Source: Paenibacillus sp. CC-CFT747 (GTDB lineage: Bacteria > Bacillota > Bacilli > Paenibacillales > NBRC-103111). From it: 64,000 nt of DNA. The position numbers were made by a program, and so were the translations under genes. The stretch spans positions 4,153,501 to 4,217,500 of the forward strand of contig CP106741.1 in assembly GCA_030323305.1 (NCBI GenBank), given 5' to 3'. Shown here piece after piece: positions 17,798 to 30,021 of this stretch; the first letter of the stretch is position 1, and each line of letters begins with the position of its first letter. The notes under the pieces are model-generated. The model was not told where the DNA came from, ran no database searches, and worked only from the letters and a program-made list of their open reading frames with translations.

Positions 17798-18654
17798 TTT
17801 CTTTTATCAGTGGGAGGAAGCCAACCCAAGATTTGTAAGAGGGTCAGGAGCACTTCGATCACAATCAGAATCACGACAATCCACTCGACAAAAAGCCCCC
17901 GGATGGAATGACTGATGTTGGAAAACCCTTCTAAGATGTGATACAAAATATCCGTTTTGCTTTTTAGTATTTTATAGCGATCGTTCAATTCGAAGAAATC
18001 CACCATCTTATCATAGAACTCGCTTGCGGAGCTGTGCGTCCAGGTCAATTCCGGCTTATCCAGAATCATGATATAGGCAAGGGTGTTGTATTCATGACGA
18101 ACGACCTTGGCGGTCGTTTGGGCCAATTCTTTGTTACCGATCCGAAGCTTTCCTTTTTCCAGCCGGTCTATCATGTGTTCAAGGCTATCCTGAATGATTC
18201 CGAGCTGCTCTTCCGTCCTCTCGAGGGCTACCGATTTAGCCAGGACCGTAGAGATTAATTCGGGGAAAAAATATTCATATTCCTTCACGACCACATACTC
18301 GTCTGTCAGGTTTATCCTATCGATTTCTCCGATATGAAGACTATAATCATCCGAATACCGATTGACGTTCACCAGATCGATCTCAGGCTCAAAGGTTTGA
18401 ATAAAATTCAGACAGACCTTGATTTGGTCGGAGCGTGCATGATTGACAAAGACCGCACTACCAAAAGAAAAGATCATGACCTGCTGCAGATCATCCTCTA
18501 GTTTGGTGCGATAAATCTTTTCCAGTGTTTTGTTTCTCAAGATGAGAGGCTGTTCCCACGTATATTTTTTGGGGATACCGCATTGGATGGCGATTTTGTT
18601 TAGATCGATCTCATTCGTGAGAGCCAAAGCCTTGAAAGTTATTTTATTTTCCAT
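17782..18654 (-). CDS. RMD1/SIF2-like (DUF155) membrane-anchored protein
   Basis: The 290-residue protein fits the DUF155 family known from yeast Rmd1 and bacterial homologues. It has an N-terminal globular part (IFSFGSAVFVNH, KEYEYFFPEL) and a middle helical region (QTTAKVVRHEYNTLAYIMILDKPELTW). Helix-rich segments near residue 225 (DRYKILKSKTDILYHILE) follow, then a single C-terminal membrane segment (WIVVILIVIEVLLTLLQILGW). The molecular role in bacteria is not established. The ATG at 18654 is preferred because GGTGGG lies 5 to 6 bases upstream. Base composition is clearly poorer in GC than the neighbours, which suggests later acquisition. The reading frame is intact. Confidence 0.75.
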   Translation of the reverse strand: MENKITFKALALTNEIDLNKIAIQCGIPKKYTWEQPLILRNKTLEKIYRTKLEDDLQQVMIFSFGSAVFVNHARSDQIKVCLNFIQTFEPEIDLVNVNRYSDDYSLHIGEIDRINLTDEYVVVKEYEYFFPELISTVLAKSVALERTEEQLGIIQDSLEHMIDRLEKGKLRIGNKELAQTTAKVVRHEYNTLAYIMILDKPELTWTHSSASEFYDKMVDFFELNDRYKILKSKTDILYHILEGFSNISHSIRGLFVEWIVVILIVIEVLLTLLQILGWLPPTDKRNKKMT

Positions 18655-18859
18655 GGGTCCCACCTTTTCGCCTTCTTAAGTTATATCATCTATCTTCAAC
18701 CAAAAAAGAGAGATTTAATCGGGTTCCCCAACCCCTTTCCACAACCAGTAAAGGATTCCATTTTCTTCTGGGAGGTTTTTGCTTAAGAAGTTCGGGGTAA
18801 GCATTCGGATAACCCTTATTTTGTGAGGAAAGCGGCTTACCCGCGTAAGGAGGAACGAC

Positions 18860-19504
18860 ATGACTTATACGTACGTTTATGTGCTGGACACCATGGCGGA
18901 TTGGGAGCTCGGGCACGTGACGGCTGAACTCGGCTCCGTGAAGAGGGGAGAGGCCTTTCCGGTCCGCACGGTGGGCTCCTCCAAGGAGAGGATTGTCACC
19001 AAGGGAGGAGTGACGATCGTTCCCGACCTTACCGTGGACGAGCTGGCTCACGACCAGGCGGCGGTTCTCCTTCTGCCTGGTGCGGATACTTGGAGAGAAG
19101 TCCGGCATAAACCCGTGCTGGAGTTGACGAGAGATTGGTTGGCGAAAGGGATTACGGTGGGAGCCATTTGCGGAGCGACGGCAGCCCTGGCGGCAGAGGG
19201 GCTCTTGAATGACCGTCCTCATACCAGCAACTCGCTAGAATATTTGAAGCAGTTCGGTGGGGACTATCGGGGAGCGGACTATTACCGCAATGAGAAAATC
19301 GTCCGGGACGGCAATCTCATTACCACGAGTGCCGCAGGCAGCCTGCTGCTTGCACGGGAAGTGCTGGAGGCCATGGAGGTTTTCTCCGAAAAGACGTTAG
19401 CGGCCTGGTACGATTATTACCGGACCGGAGAAGTGACCCATTACTATCTTCTCCTCGAGTCGATCGCCCAGCCAGACCCGTCGCAGGACCCCCAAACGGG
19501 TTGA
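18860..19504 (+). CDS. DJ-1/PfpI-family (class I glutamine amidotransferase-like) protein
   Basis: The 214-residue protein starts MTYTYVYVLDTMADWELGHV, with the acidic residue of the DJ-1 site. The nucleophile elbow is AICGATAALA, with Cys near residue 109. HTSNSLEYLKQ and VRDGNLITTSAAGSLLLAREVL are typical of PfpI-type proteins. Functions in the family vary (glyoxalase, chaperone, protease), so none is assigned. AAGGAGG lies 7 bases before the ATG. The EamA gene follows after 66 bp and could be co-transcribed. Confidence 0.82.
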   Translation: MTYTYVYVLDTMADWELGHVTAELGSVKRGEAFPVRTVGSSKERIVTKGGVTIVPDLTVDELAHDQAAVLLLPGADTWREVRHKPVLELTRDWLAKGITVGAICGATAALAAEGLLNDRPHTSNSLEYLKQFGGDYRGADYYRNEKIVRDGNLITTSAAGSLLLAREVLEAMEVFSEKTLAAWYDYYRTGEVTHYYLLLESIAQPDPSQDPQTG

Positions 19505-19570
19505 TAAACCGCCGAAAGAGGCGTATCATAAACCTTCTAATCTGCAAGTGAAGGAGTTAAGGATAGCCTT

Positions 19571-20502
19571 ATGATAAACCGGTCCCGGCTTCAAACGGCC
19601 GGTCTTCTTACGTTTCTGGTTCTGGCGTGGGGGATCTCCTGGCCGATCTATAAAATCGCTTTGGCTTACACCCCGCCTCTGCTGTTTTCCGGTATGCGGA
19701 CCCTGTTCGGGGACTGCTCTTGGCGGTTTTTCTCTGGCCGAGGCGCAGTCAAATCCGATGGAAGAGCCGTTGGCCCATTTATGTGGTTTCGTCTCTCTTT
19801 AATGTCATTCTCTATTACGGGCTGCAAACCTATGGCTTGAGGCTGGTTCCCTCGGGGCTCTTCTCGGTCTTGGTCTATCTTCAGCCGGTTCTGGTCGGCC
19901 TGCTGGCCTGGCTCTGGCTGGAGGAACCGATGAGCCTGCTGAAGGTGGCCGGTCTCGTTCTCGGGTTTCTGGGGGTGACGGCCGTTTCGCTGGAAGGACT
20001 TCACGGGCCGGTTGCCGGGCTCGGCATCGCTTTGGCGCTGATTACCGGAGCCGGGTGGGCGATCGGTACGGTCTATGTCAAAAAGACCAGCGGCCGCGTG
20101 GATTCGATGTGGCTGGTCGCCCTACAATTCCTCATCGGCGGGGCGGTACTGACGGCGGCGGGCTCGGTGACCGAACGGTGGTCGTCCATTACGTGGAACC
20201 TGCCTTACGAGGCCGGGCTCGTGTTCGGCATAGTGATTGGCATTTCCGCCTCTTGGGCCGTTTACTTTCATCTCGTGAATTCGGGAGATGCCAGCAAGGT
20301 GGCCTCGTTTACCTTCCTGGTTCCCCTGATCGCCGTGGGCAGCGGGACGCTGTTTCTGCATGAGCGCTTCACCCTCAACCTGATCCTGGGACTGGTCCTG
20401 ATCGTCGTCAGCATTGGGCTGGTGAACCGCAAAGGCAAACCGGGGGCCGGAACGAAGCAGCGGACGGTCGCGGCAGGCGAATCCGGTGGAGCCGGATGCT
20501 GA
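19571..20502 (+). CDS. EamA-family (DMT) transporter (frameshift)
   Basis: The restored protein is 310 residues with ten predicted membrane segments in two EamA repeats. It starts LTFLVLAWGISWPIYKIALAY and has SGLFSVLVYLQPVLVGLLAW and the second-repeat signature SFTFLVPLIAVGSGTLFLHE. Such proteins export metabolites or drugs; the substrate is unknown. The frame breaks in the G4 run at 19709-19712, where one G restores LFGGLLLAVFLWPRR. The tail is basic and cytoplasmic. A terminator follows. Confidence 0.87.
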
Positions 20503-20551
20503 CGGGAGGATCGGAGGGGGAGCCGGAATGCTTCCCTTTCTTGTTAACCGG

Positions 20552-20597
20552 AAAAAAAGGTGCCCTCTGCCGTGAGGCAGGAGAGCACCTTTTTTTG
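20552..20597. terminator. Bidirectional terminator between the EamA gene and lacZ
   Basis: AAAAAAAGGTGC pairs with GCACCTTTTTTT around an inner CTCTGCC/GGCAGGAG stem. It is flanked by A and T runs and sits between convergent genes. Confidence 0.85.
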
Positions 20598-20639
20598 TAT
20601 CGCTTATGGTTAATAATTTGTGGCAAACCAGACATTCGG

Positions 20640-23686
<3,047 letters not shown>

Positions 23687-23825
23687 CTAATGGAATATAA
23701 CTATGTTTCGATTGTATAAGAAACCGCACAGCCTCTGCCATAATACAATTCTCGGCTGGATATAACGATATTCAGGAGAGAATGATATAGGATCCCGCAC
23801 CAGAAACCGCTTCTCCGATGCAAAA

Positions 23826-23854
23826 AGAAAAAGACACCGGCGGGTGCCTTTTTC
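23826..23854 (-). terminator. Terminator of the SDR gene
   Basis: AAAAAGACACC pairs with GGTGCCTTTTT with one A-C mismatch and a 4-base loop. It lies about 50 bp past the SDR stop and upstream of lacZ. Confidence 0.65.
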
Positions 23855-23900
23855 TAAACTCCCCTTATCGATCGCCGAAAAGGTCCGGCAAAAAGACGGC

Positions 23901-24681
23901 TTAAAGAGCGGGCCCTTTTCCGCCGTCCACATTGACGGAGGTTCCGGTTACATAGGAAGCCGCTTCCGAAACGAGGAAGGTGATGACCTTCGCCGCTTCT
24001 TCCGTCCGTCCGATGCGGCCGAGCGGGATGCCGTGCTCGGGAGAAGAAGCAAACTCGTCCCAGGTCAGCTCCGGAGCCGTCTGTTTCCATTTCTTCTCGA
24101 TCTGGTCGCTGCGGATCATTCCGATGCAGACGGTGTTGACGCGGATCCCATCAGCAGCCAAGTCACGGCTCATCGCCTTCGTGAGGGCGAGTCCGGCCGC
24201 CCGGCTGACCGTAGTGGGAAGGGAAGAGGCCGGCGGCGTTTTGGCAGCGGAGGTGGTGATGTTCACAATGGCTCCTCCGCCGCTTTCGCGGAAGTAAGGA
24301 AGGGCCGCACGGGAGAACCGGATAGCGGCGTGCAGCTTCAGATCGAGGTCATAGCCCCAGCTTTCGTCCTCGACTTCTTCGAACGGCTTGGCGGCCGATG
24401 TGCCGGCATTGTTGATGAGAATATCCAGCCGGCCGAACGCTTCCGCCGCCTGCTTAACCGCGTGTACGCATTCTTCCGGAACGGTGACGTCCGCCTGGAT
24501 CGTTACAACCTCACGGCCGATTCTTTCCTTGATCTGAGCGGCAGCCTTCTCCAGTTCCGCCGCGTTGCGGGCGCAGATCGCCACGCGCGCCCCTCGGATG
24601 CAAGCTGAGCGGCCGTCTCCAGGCCGATTCCCGGCTTCCGCCGGTCACAATAGCGGCTTTATCCTGTAAACCTAAATCCAT
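23901..24681 (-). CDS. Short-chain dehydrogenase/reductase (two frameshifts)
   Basis: The restored protein is 260 residues: MDLGLQDKAAIVTGGSRGIG, LETAAQLASEGARVAICARN, NNAG, NITTSAAKT, then the SDR YxxxK region. The last appears here as TTVSRAAGLALTKA, with TV in place of Tyr at the usual position, so catalytic competence is uncertain. It ends VTGTSVNVDGGKGPAL. Breaks are at 24630-24632 (C3 on plus) and 24590-24593 (C4 on plus), each needing one base. It is divergent from the lut operon. The substrate is unknown. A downstream ATG-like start would lose the NAD-binding glycines, so the long form is preferred. Confidence 0.8.
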
Positions 24682-24996
24682 AGCTACTAATCCTCCTTGG
24701 GGTTAATCCGACTTTATGTATCGGCTTTAACGTAGCATGGGGAAACGGCGCAAGTCAATCCGGCGTAAGAAGGAAAGGGGCCTTCCTGCCGGGAGAAGCT
24801 GAATCGATCCCTGCAGGCTTATTTCCATTAGCTTAATCCTTCGTCAAATGGCTATTGTTCAGCCTGCCTATATGGAGTAGAATAGAAGGAAACCGCAGGG
24901 ATGACAGTCCGCGGCCTTTTTTTGAATTCAACTTGTCTGATAAGCTGATAACTTGTTTTGCATGGTGGAACGGATAAGTCAGGAGGGGAGAACCTT
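24682..24996. other. Divergent 315-bp gap between the SDR gene and lutA
   Basis: No gene is visible. The right half holds the lut promoter candidate and a hairpin followed by a T run at 24855-24924. The left half carries the SDR ribosome site (AAGGAGGAT on the minus strand) and a moderately AT-rich stretch. Confidence 0.7.
24855..24924 (+). promoter_or_regulatory. Promoter followed at once by a terminator-like hairpin, upstream of lutA
   Basis: TTGTTC at 24855-24860 and TAGAAT at 24878-24883 are exactly 17 bp apart. A few bases after the expected start lies CCGC-AGGGA ... TCC-GCGG (24893-24914) followed by seven T (24917-24923). A transcript would end after about 35 bases unless antiterminated. 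This could be an attenuator or a tiny RNA. The lutA start is 70 bp further on. Confidence 0.5.
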
Positions 24997-25743
24997 TTGA
25001 AGGTATCATTGTTTATTACCTGTTTAAGCGACGCCGTCTATCCCCGGGTGGGGGAGGCCATGGTTAAGCTGCTTGCCCGGTACGGTGTTCAGCTGCATTT
25101 TCCGGAGGTCCAGACATGCTGCGGCCAGCCGGCGTTCAACAGCGGCTACTGGGAGGAAGCCCAAGCCTCGGCCCGGACCATCCTGAAAGCGTTTGAGGAC
25201 AGCGATTTCGTTATCTCGCCATCCGGGTCCTGCACGGGAATGATTCATCATTATTACCCGAAGCTGTTCGAGAACGATCCCGTTCAGCTGGCCAAAGCCA
25301 AGGAGCTGGTATCGAAAACCTATGAATTCACCCAGTTTCTGGTGGACGTGCTCGGCGTGGAGGATGTGGGAGCCGTCTTCCCTCACAAGGTCACCTATCA
25401 TCCATCCTGTCACGGCTCCCGCCTGCTCGGCATTCGCAATGAACCCGCGGTTTTGATGAACAACGTGAAGGGCATGGAGCTTATTCCTCTTCCCTACGCG
25501 GAGGATTGCTGCGGGTTCGGGGGAACCTTCGCCGTGAAGATGTGCGATATTTCCGGAGCGATGGTGACCGAGAAAACGGACCACGTGCTCGAAACGGAAG
25601 CGGAAGTGCTGGTGGGACTCGACATGGGCTGTCTGATCAACATATCGGGAAATTTGCGCTACCGCGGAAGGCCCGTCCGGGTTATGCATCTGGCGGAGCT
25701 GCTGTATGAGGGGGTGAAGGCCGGTGAGCGCAGTGCAGGCTAA
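24997..25743 (+). CDS. lutA: Lactate utilization protein A, Fe-S oxidoreductase
   Basis: The 248-residue protein carries two cysteine-rich CCG domains: TCCGQPAFNSGYW near residue 38 and DCCGFGGTFAVKM near residue 170, plus the SGSCTGMI and YHPSCHGSR motifs. LutABC oxidises L-lactate to pyruvate as an iron-sulfur complex. The TTG at 24997 is chosen because AGGAGGGGAG lies just upstream and LKVSLFITCLSDAVYP matches the family start. The gene overlaps lutB by 20 bp. Confidence 0.93.
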   Translation: MKVSLFITCLSDAVYPRVGEAMVKLLARYGVQLHFPEVQTCCGQPAFNSGYWEEAQASARTILKAFEDSDFVISPSGSCTGMIHHYYPKLFENDPVQLAKAKELVSKTYEFTQFLVDVLGVEDVGAVFPHKVTYHPSCHGSRLLGIRNEPAVLMNNVKGMELIPLPYAEDCCGFGGTFAVKMCDISGAMVTEKTDHVLETEAEVLVGLDMGCLINISGNLRYRGRPVRVMHLAELLYEGVKAGERSAG

Positions 25744-27250
25744 GCAGGGGACGGTCAAGGAAAGGGCCCAGATCGCTCTGAACGACGAATTTCTTGTCAA
25801 CGCGGTCAAGTTTACGACCGAACGCCTTCGCAACGGTAAGAAGTCGGCATCGGCCGAGCATGGGAATTGGGAGGAATGGAGGGAAAGAGGGCGGCAGATC
25901 CGGCTGCATACGATTGCCCACCTGGATTACTACCTCAACCAATTCATCGAGAATGCCCGGGCCAACGGGATTCACGTCCATTTTGCCGCGACGGCGGAGG
26001 AAGCGGTTGCCGTTACGATGAAGATCGCCCAGCATGCCCAGGCCCGCTCGGTCGTCAAATCGAAATCGATGGTATCCGAGGAGCTTCATATCAATCATGC
26101 CCTTGAAGAGCTGGGCATCGAATCCGTGGAGACCGATCTCGGCGAATATATTATCCAATTGGCGGGCGAAACGCCTTCCCACATTATCATTCCGGCCATT
26201 CACAAAAACCGCTACCAGATCGCCGAGCTTCTGTCGAAGGAGGCGGGAGAAACCCTCCCTCCGGAAACTTCCATTCTGGCAGGCTTCGTCCGGCGGAAGC
26301 TGAGGGAGAAGTTTCTCGAGGCCGAAGTGGGCATGACCGGGTGCAACTTCGCGATCGCCGAAAGCGGCTCGATCGTCTTGTTCGAGAACGAAGGAAACGC
26401 CCGGATGGTCAGTACGGTTCCGAAAACGCAGATCACCTTGATGGGGATGGAACGGATTATCCCCACGTGGGATGACCTGGAGGTGATGGCGACGCTTCTT
26501 CCCCGGTCGGCTACCGGCCAGAAGCTGACAGTCTATATGTCCGGGATTACGGGGCCGAGGCGGGAAGCCGACGGAGACGGTCCCGAGGAGATGCATATCG
26601 TCATTGTCGATAACGGACGTTCCCTTCAGCTCGGAGACCCGGAATTCCAGGAGCTCCTGAACTGCATCCGGTGCGGCGCCTGCTTGAACGCCTGTCCCGT
26701 TTACCGGCATATCGGGGGTCACGCTTACGGAGGCACCTACAGTGGTCCGATCGGAGCGGTGCTTACTCCCGCCCTTAACAAGAACGTCGCCGAATGGGAC
26801 GATATCGCCAACGCTTCCTCGTTGTGCGGGGCCTGCTACGAGGCTTGTCCGGTCAAAATCCCGCTCCACGACATGCTGGTCTATTTGCGTCACCGCAAGG
26901 TGGAGCGCGGCAAGAAGGCATGGGACGAGAACATCGGGATGAAGGGCTTCGCCTATGTCATGGGAAGCCACAAGCGGCTTAGCCGCGCCTTGAAGCTGGG
27001 GCGTCTCGGACAGGGCGTGGTGGTCCGCGACGGGGTGATCAAAGCACGCATCGGCCCGCTGGCCGGGTGGAACGCCCACCGGCATACACCGAGTCTGCCG
27101 CCGAAGTCTTTCCGCGAATCGTGGAAATCGCTGGATCAGGATGTTACGGCGGAGCTGCAGGGCCTGGATCCCGGCGTAAAGCAGCGGATGGAGCAAAGGA
27201 TGAAGCAGGCTATAGAGGACCGTGTACAGGGAGGGAAGCATCATGGCTAA
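25724..27250 (+). CDS. lutB: Lactate utilization protein B, ferredoxin-type subunit
   Basis: The 508-residue protein starts at a GTG inside the end of lutA. The DUF162/LUD domain fills the N-terminal 300 residues (VVKSKSMVSEELHINHALE, TGCNFAIAESGSI). Two 4Fe-4S clusters follow, in CIRCGACLNACPVYRHIGGH near residue 312 and SLCGACYEACPVKIPLHDML near residue 363. It transfers electrons in the lactate-oxidising LutABC complex. It is translationally coupled at both ends: lutA overlaps by 20 bp and lutC starts 8 bp before its stop. The reading frame is intact. Confidence 0.95.
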   Translation: MSAVQAKQGTVKERAQIALNDEFLVNAVKFTTERLRNGKKSASAEHGNWEEWRERGRQIRLHTIAHLDYYLNQFIENARANGIHVHFAATAEEAVAVTMKIAQHAQARSVVKSKSMVSEELHINHALEELGIESVETDLGEYIIQLAGETPSHIIIPAIHKNRYQIAELLSKEAGETLPPETSILAGFVRRKLREKFLEAEVGMTGCNFAIAESGSIVLFENEGNARMVSTVPKTQITLMGMERIIPTWDDLEVMATLLPRSATGQKLTVYMSGITGPRREADGDGPEEMHIVIVDNGRSLQLGDPEFQELLNCIRCGACLNACPVYRHIGGHAYGGTYSGPIGAVLTPALNKNVAEWDDIANASSLCGACYEACPVKIPLHDMLVYLRHRKVERGKKAWDENIGMKGFAYVMGSHKRLSRALKLGRLGQGVVVRDGVIKARIGPLAGWNAHRHTPSLPPKSFRESWKSLDQDVTAELQGLDPGVKQRMEQRMKQAIEDRVQGGKHHG

Positions 27251-27964
27251 TCCGAATCCGTTTCTCTTGGGGCTCGAGGAGAAGTCGAGAGAGCGTCAGA
27301 AGGAATTCATAGCGCATATCGCCGGCCGCTTGGGACGCAAGCCGCTTGAGGAGAAGCCGCAGCATCCGTTCAAGGGAGCGCCTTCCTTCTGGCACGGCTT
27401 TGAGCTCAGCGAAGAAGAGCGCATCGCCTTGTTTATGGAGAATTGGCGCAAGGCGGGGGGCATGCCTTCCGCCTGCCGGATGGGGAGGCGGTCAAGCAAT
27501 TTATCGTCGAACGCGTGGAGGAAACCAAAGCCCGACATCTCATCCGCCAAGATCAGGAGGAGCTGGAGACGCTTGGCCTCGAAGAGGCGCTGCCCGACGC
27601 CGAATGGACCGTGTGGGGGCGGGAGCCGAAGGAACAGCTGATGTCGATGGCCGCAGGGGCGGACATTGGTCTCGTCGCCGTCGACTACGCCGCGGCGTAC
27701 ACGGGATCACTGGTGGTGACCTCCTCCGCGCAGAAAGGCCGTTCAGTCAGCCTGCTGCCTACCATTATGATCGCGATTATCCCCGTCTCCCGTCTGCGGA
27801 CCCGGCTCGGCCAGGTGCTGGCGGAATTCGACGGGAAGCCCCGGGAGCAATTTCCGGCGGGCATTCATTTTATTTCCGGGCCGAGCCGTTCCGCCGATAT
27901 CGAGAATGATTTGACGATCGGCGTGCATGGGCCGGGAATCGTCTATGCCCTGCTGGTGGGGTAA
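27243..27964 (+). CDS. lutC: Lactate utilization protein C (frameshift)
   Basis: The restored protein is 240 residues of the LUD/YkgG family: AEWTVWGREPKEQLMSMAAG, ADIGLVAVDYAAAYTGSLVV, then a C-terminal FISGPSRSADIENDLTIGVHGPG signature with the conserved SxxADIE and HGP. The frame breaks in the G6 run at 27455-27460; one G joins NWRKAGG to HAFRLPDGEAVKQF. The ATG at 27243 overlaps the lutB stop. The product completes the LutABC lactate oxidase. Confidence 0.92.
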
Positions 27965-28032
27965 GTCTCCCTTCGGGTATGGTATAATAATGGGATAGAA
28001 GGCGCCGTCCAGACGGCTGACAGGAGACCCCC

Positions 28033-28796
28033 ATGGAAATAGCGAAGCTGTCCAAGAAGAACCATTACGAACATATAACGGAACAACTCCAGAATCTGAT
28101 CGTGGAAGGGAAGCTTCAGCCCGGCGACCGGCTGCCCTCTACGAAGGAGCTGTCGGAGCGCTTCGGAGTGGGCAGATCGACCATGAGGGAAGCCCTCAGC
28201 GCGTTAAAGGCCATGGGACTGATCGAGATCCGGCAGGGCGGGCCCTCTACCGTAAGCCGGCTGCCCGGAGCCGACAAAGTGGACATTCCCGGCCTGCACC
28301 AGCTGATCACCAACCGAGACGAGCTCTTGGAGCTGCTCGAAGCGAGAAAATCGCTCGAGGTTTCGAATGCCGGGCTCGCGGCGCTTAAGCGCCGCGTCCC
28401 CGATCTGGAAGGCTTCGCCCGGATTTTGGAGGAGATGGCGGCTCACATCGGAGATGAAGAAACGGGGAGCGCACGGATCTGCTTTTTCATTCGGCTCTCG
28501 CCCGCTCCACCCACAATGGCATTATGGAAGGGATCTTCGACACCATCTCTTCCCGGATGGAGCTGGCCATTCGTGAAACACGCCGGATCGAGCTTTATTC
28601 CAATGCATCGGTATCGGAGCGGCTGTACCGGGAGCACCTCGCCATTTTTGAAGCCATCCGTTCCGGCCAGCCCGACGCCGCCCAGGACAGAATGAAAGAG
28701 CATCTGCATCATGTCGAAGGCATATTAATGAAGTATTTGCAAAAGGCTGACCGCCTGTCCGTCGATCGGAACAGGGCGGTCAGCCTTCCTGCATAG
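28033..28796 (+). CDS. FadR/GntR-family regulator, LutR-like (frameshift)
   Basis: The restored protein is 254 residues. The winged helix is HITEQLQNLIVEGKLQPGDRLPSTKELSERFGVGRSTMREAL, and the FCD domain follows with HSALARSTHN and REHLAIFEAI. B. subtilis LutR of this type represses lutABC in the absence of lactate; the position 68 bp after lutC supports the same role. A TATAAT at 27983-27988 may be its own -10 box. The frame breaks in the G4 run at 28464-28467; one G joins DEETG to ERTDLLFHSALA. Its last codons lie inside a hairpin. Confidence 0.85.
28743..28787. terminator. Hairpin between convergent lutR and glycerophosphodiesterase genes
   Basis: AAGGCTGACCGCC at 28743-28755 pairs perfectly with GGCGGTCAGCCTT at 28775-28787, and CTGT/ACAG extends the stem. 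On the minus strand TTTTG follows, so it best serves the diesterase gene. On the plus strand it overlaps the final codons of lutR. Confidence 0.65.
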
Positions 28797-28813
28797 CGGC
28801 CGTTTAACACGGG

Positions 28814-29623
28814 TTAAATTTTCTTCTTCATGAGGCCCATCAGCTTATCGGGATAATTCGTGATAATGCTCGCAACCCCGAGATCCATCATCCGCGCCAT
28901 ATCCTGCTCGTTGTTGACGGTCCAGACATACACTTCCTTGTGGTACTTGGCGGCGAGGAGCATGAATTCTTTGTTGACGAGAGGGTAAGCGGCGCTGATG
29001 ACCTCGTAATCGGAACTCCGGAAGAGGCCTTCGAGGTCCTTAGGCTTTTCTCCCACGATCAGCCCCGTCTTGATGGAGCCACTTCCCTGCTTCACCCTGC
29101 GGAGCAGCTCGGCATCGAACGACGTAACGGTGCAATGGTCGGTGAAGTTATGTTTTTCGATAAGGTCGACGGTTTGTTCGGCCAGCCGGACCCCGTGTCC
29201 GTTGTTTTTGAGCTCGATGTTGAGCTTCAATCGACCCTTGGCCGTGACAAGGACTTCTTCGAGAGTAGGGACCTTCTCGTTCCGGTAGGAAGCCCCGAAC
29301 CAGGCGCCGGCGCTGGCCCGGCGGAGTTCTTTATAGCGGATATCCCAGATCGGCTTGTTGATACCAGTTGTCCGGCGGACATTATAGTCATGCATGACCA
29401 CGAGAACTCCGTCCTTCGTTTCCTGCACGTCCAGCTCGGCATAGCCGGCCCCGTCCTCGATGGCTTGACGAAAAGCGCCAAGCGTATTCTCCGGAGCGGT
29501 TCCGGAGCTTCCCCGGTGAGCGGTGATCAGGCTGTGGTTCTCGGCATAAGTGGTTAAGGAAGCGGGAGACGAGGTAAAGCTCAGGGTGGACAGGACGGCG
29601 AAAACCAGAAGGATCTTTCTCAT
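28814..29623 (-). CDS. Secreted glycerophosphodiester phosphodiesterase
   Basis: The 269-residue protein has a signal peptide (MRKILLVFAVLSTLSFTSSP). The GDPD domain has ITAHRGSSGTAPENTL (catalytic His-Arg), AELDVQETKDGVLVVMHD (metal-binding Glu-Asp and His), KLNIELKN and VWTVNNEQDMARMMDLGV. It hydrolyses deacylated phospholipids or teichoic acid units to glycerol-3-phosphate outside the membrane. A cre-like site lies about 60 bp upstream. The frame is intact. It resembles B. subtilis GlpQ/YqiK in plan, but I give no symbol. Confidence 0.88.
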   Translation of the reverse strand: MRKILLVFAVLSTLSFTSSPASLTTYAENHSLITAHRGSSGTAPENTLGAFRQAIEDGAGYAELDVQETKDGVLVVMHDYNVRRTTGINKPIWDIRYKELRRASAGAWFGASYRNEKVPTLEEVLVTAKGRLKLNIELKNNGHGVRLAEQTVDLIEKHNFTDHCTVTSFDAELLRRVKQGSGSIKTGLIVGEKPKDLEGLFRSSDYEVISAAYPLVNKEFMLLAAKYHKEVYVWTVNNEQDMARMMDLGVASIITNYPDKLMGLMKKKI

Positions 29624-29684
29624 GGGGCATTCTCCTGTGATGTAAGATGGGGGTACTTAAGACCTAATATAGTATATTTGACAT

Positions 29685-29698
29685 GAAAGCGCTTTATC
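29685..29698. promoter_or_regulatory. Putative cre site upstream of the diesterase gene
   Basis: GAAAGCGCTTTATC is identical to the site at 8169-8182 and contains the symmetric AAAGCGCTTT core. It lies 62 bp before the start of the minus-strand diesterase gene, the usual place for CcpA repression. Confidence 0.45.
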
Positions 29699-29799
29699 CT
29701 TTTTTTATTATAAAAAAATTTTCCGGATTCAACAGCTCCTTCAGCGGTTATATTCATAGAGGGTGTAACAATTCTATTATAATCAAGAGGGGCTTAAAA

Positions 29800-29973
29800 A
29801 TGATATTAAATATTCATTACAAATCCAAAAGAAATTCTGCCATAGCATCGGAATTAAAAGAGCTCGAAAAGTTCATCCAGGACCAGACCAAACGGGGCGA
29901 GCAGGTCGATCTCCGCGACTGGAAAACGTTCGAAGGCCGTTTCGGCCAGTGGCGCCGCCGGCAGCACGGATAA
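29800..29973 (+). CDS. Small hypothetical protein
   Basis: A 57-residue protein beginning MILNIHYKSKRNSAIASELK and ending with a basic GQWRRRQHG. The first half is Lys-rich and helical (ELKELEKFIQDQTKRGEQ). The ATG at 29800 is preferred over an upstream one at 29683 because AGAGGGG lies at a good distance and the upstream codons are atypical. No family is recognised. A terminator follows after 14 bp, which supports a real monocistronic gene. Confidence 0.55.
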   Translation: MILNIHYKSKRNSAIASELKELEKFIQDQTKRGEQVDLRDWKTFEGRFGQWRRRQHG

Positions 29974-29986
29974 AGGCGGATGCGCA

Positions 29987-30021
29987 AGAAGACCTGTACG
30001 CATAGGCGTCAGGTCTTTTTT
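29987..30021 (+). terminator. Terminator after the small hypothetical gene
   Basis: AAGACCTG at 29989-29996 pairs with CAGGTCTT at 30010-30017, followed by a T run. Confidence 0.75.

Noticed and set aside
25682..27244. Open frame of 520 codons on the minus strand across lutB
   Set aside because: It is a shadow of the well-conserved lutB, common in high-GC DNA; it has no family resemblance and no ribosome site. The same applies to long antisense frames across spoVACD, leuS, cphA and the PhyH-HEAT gene.
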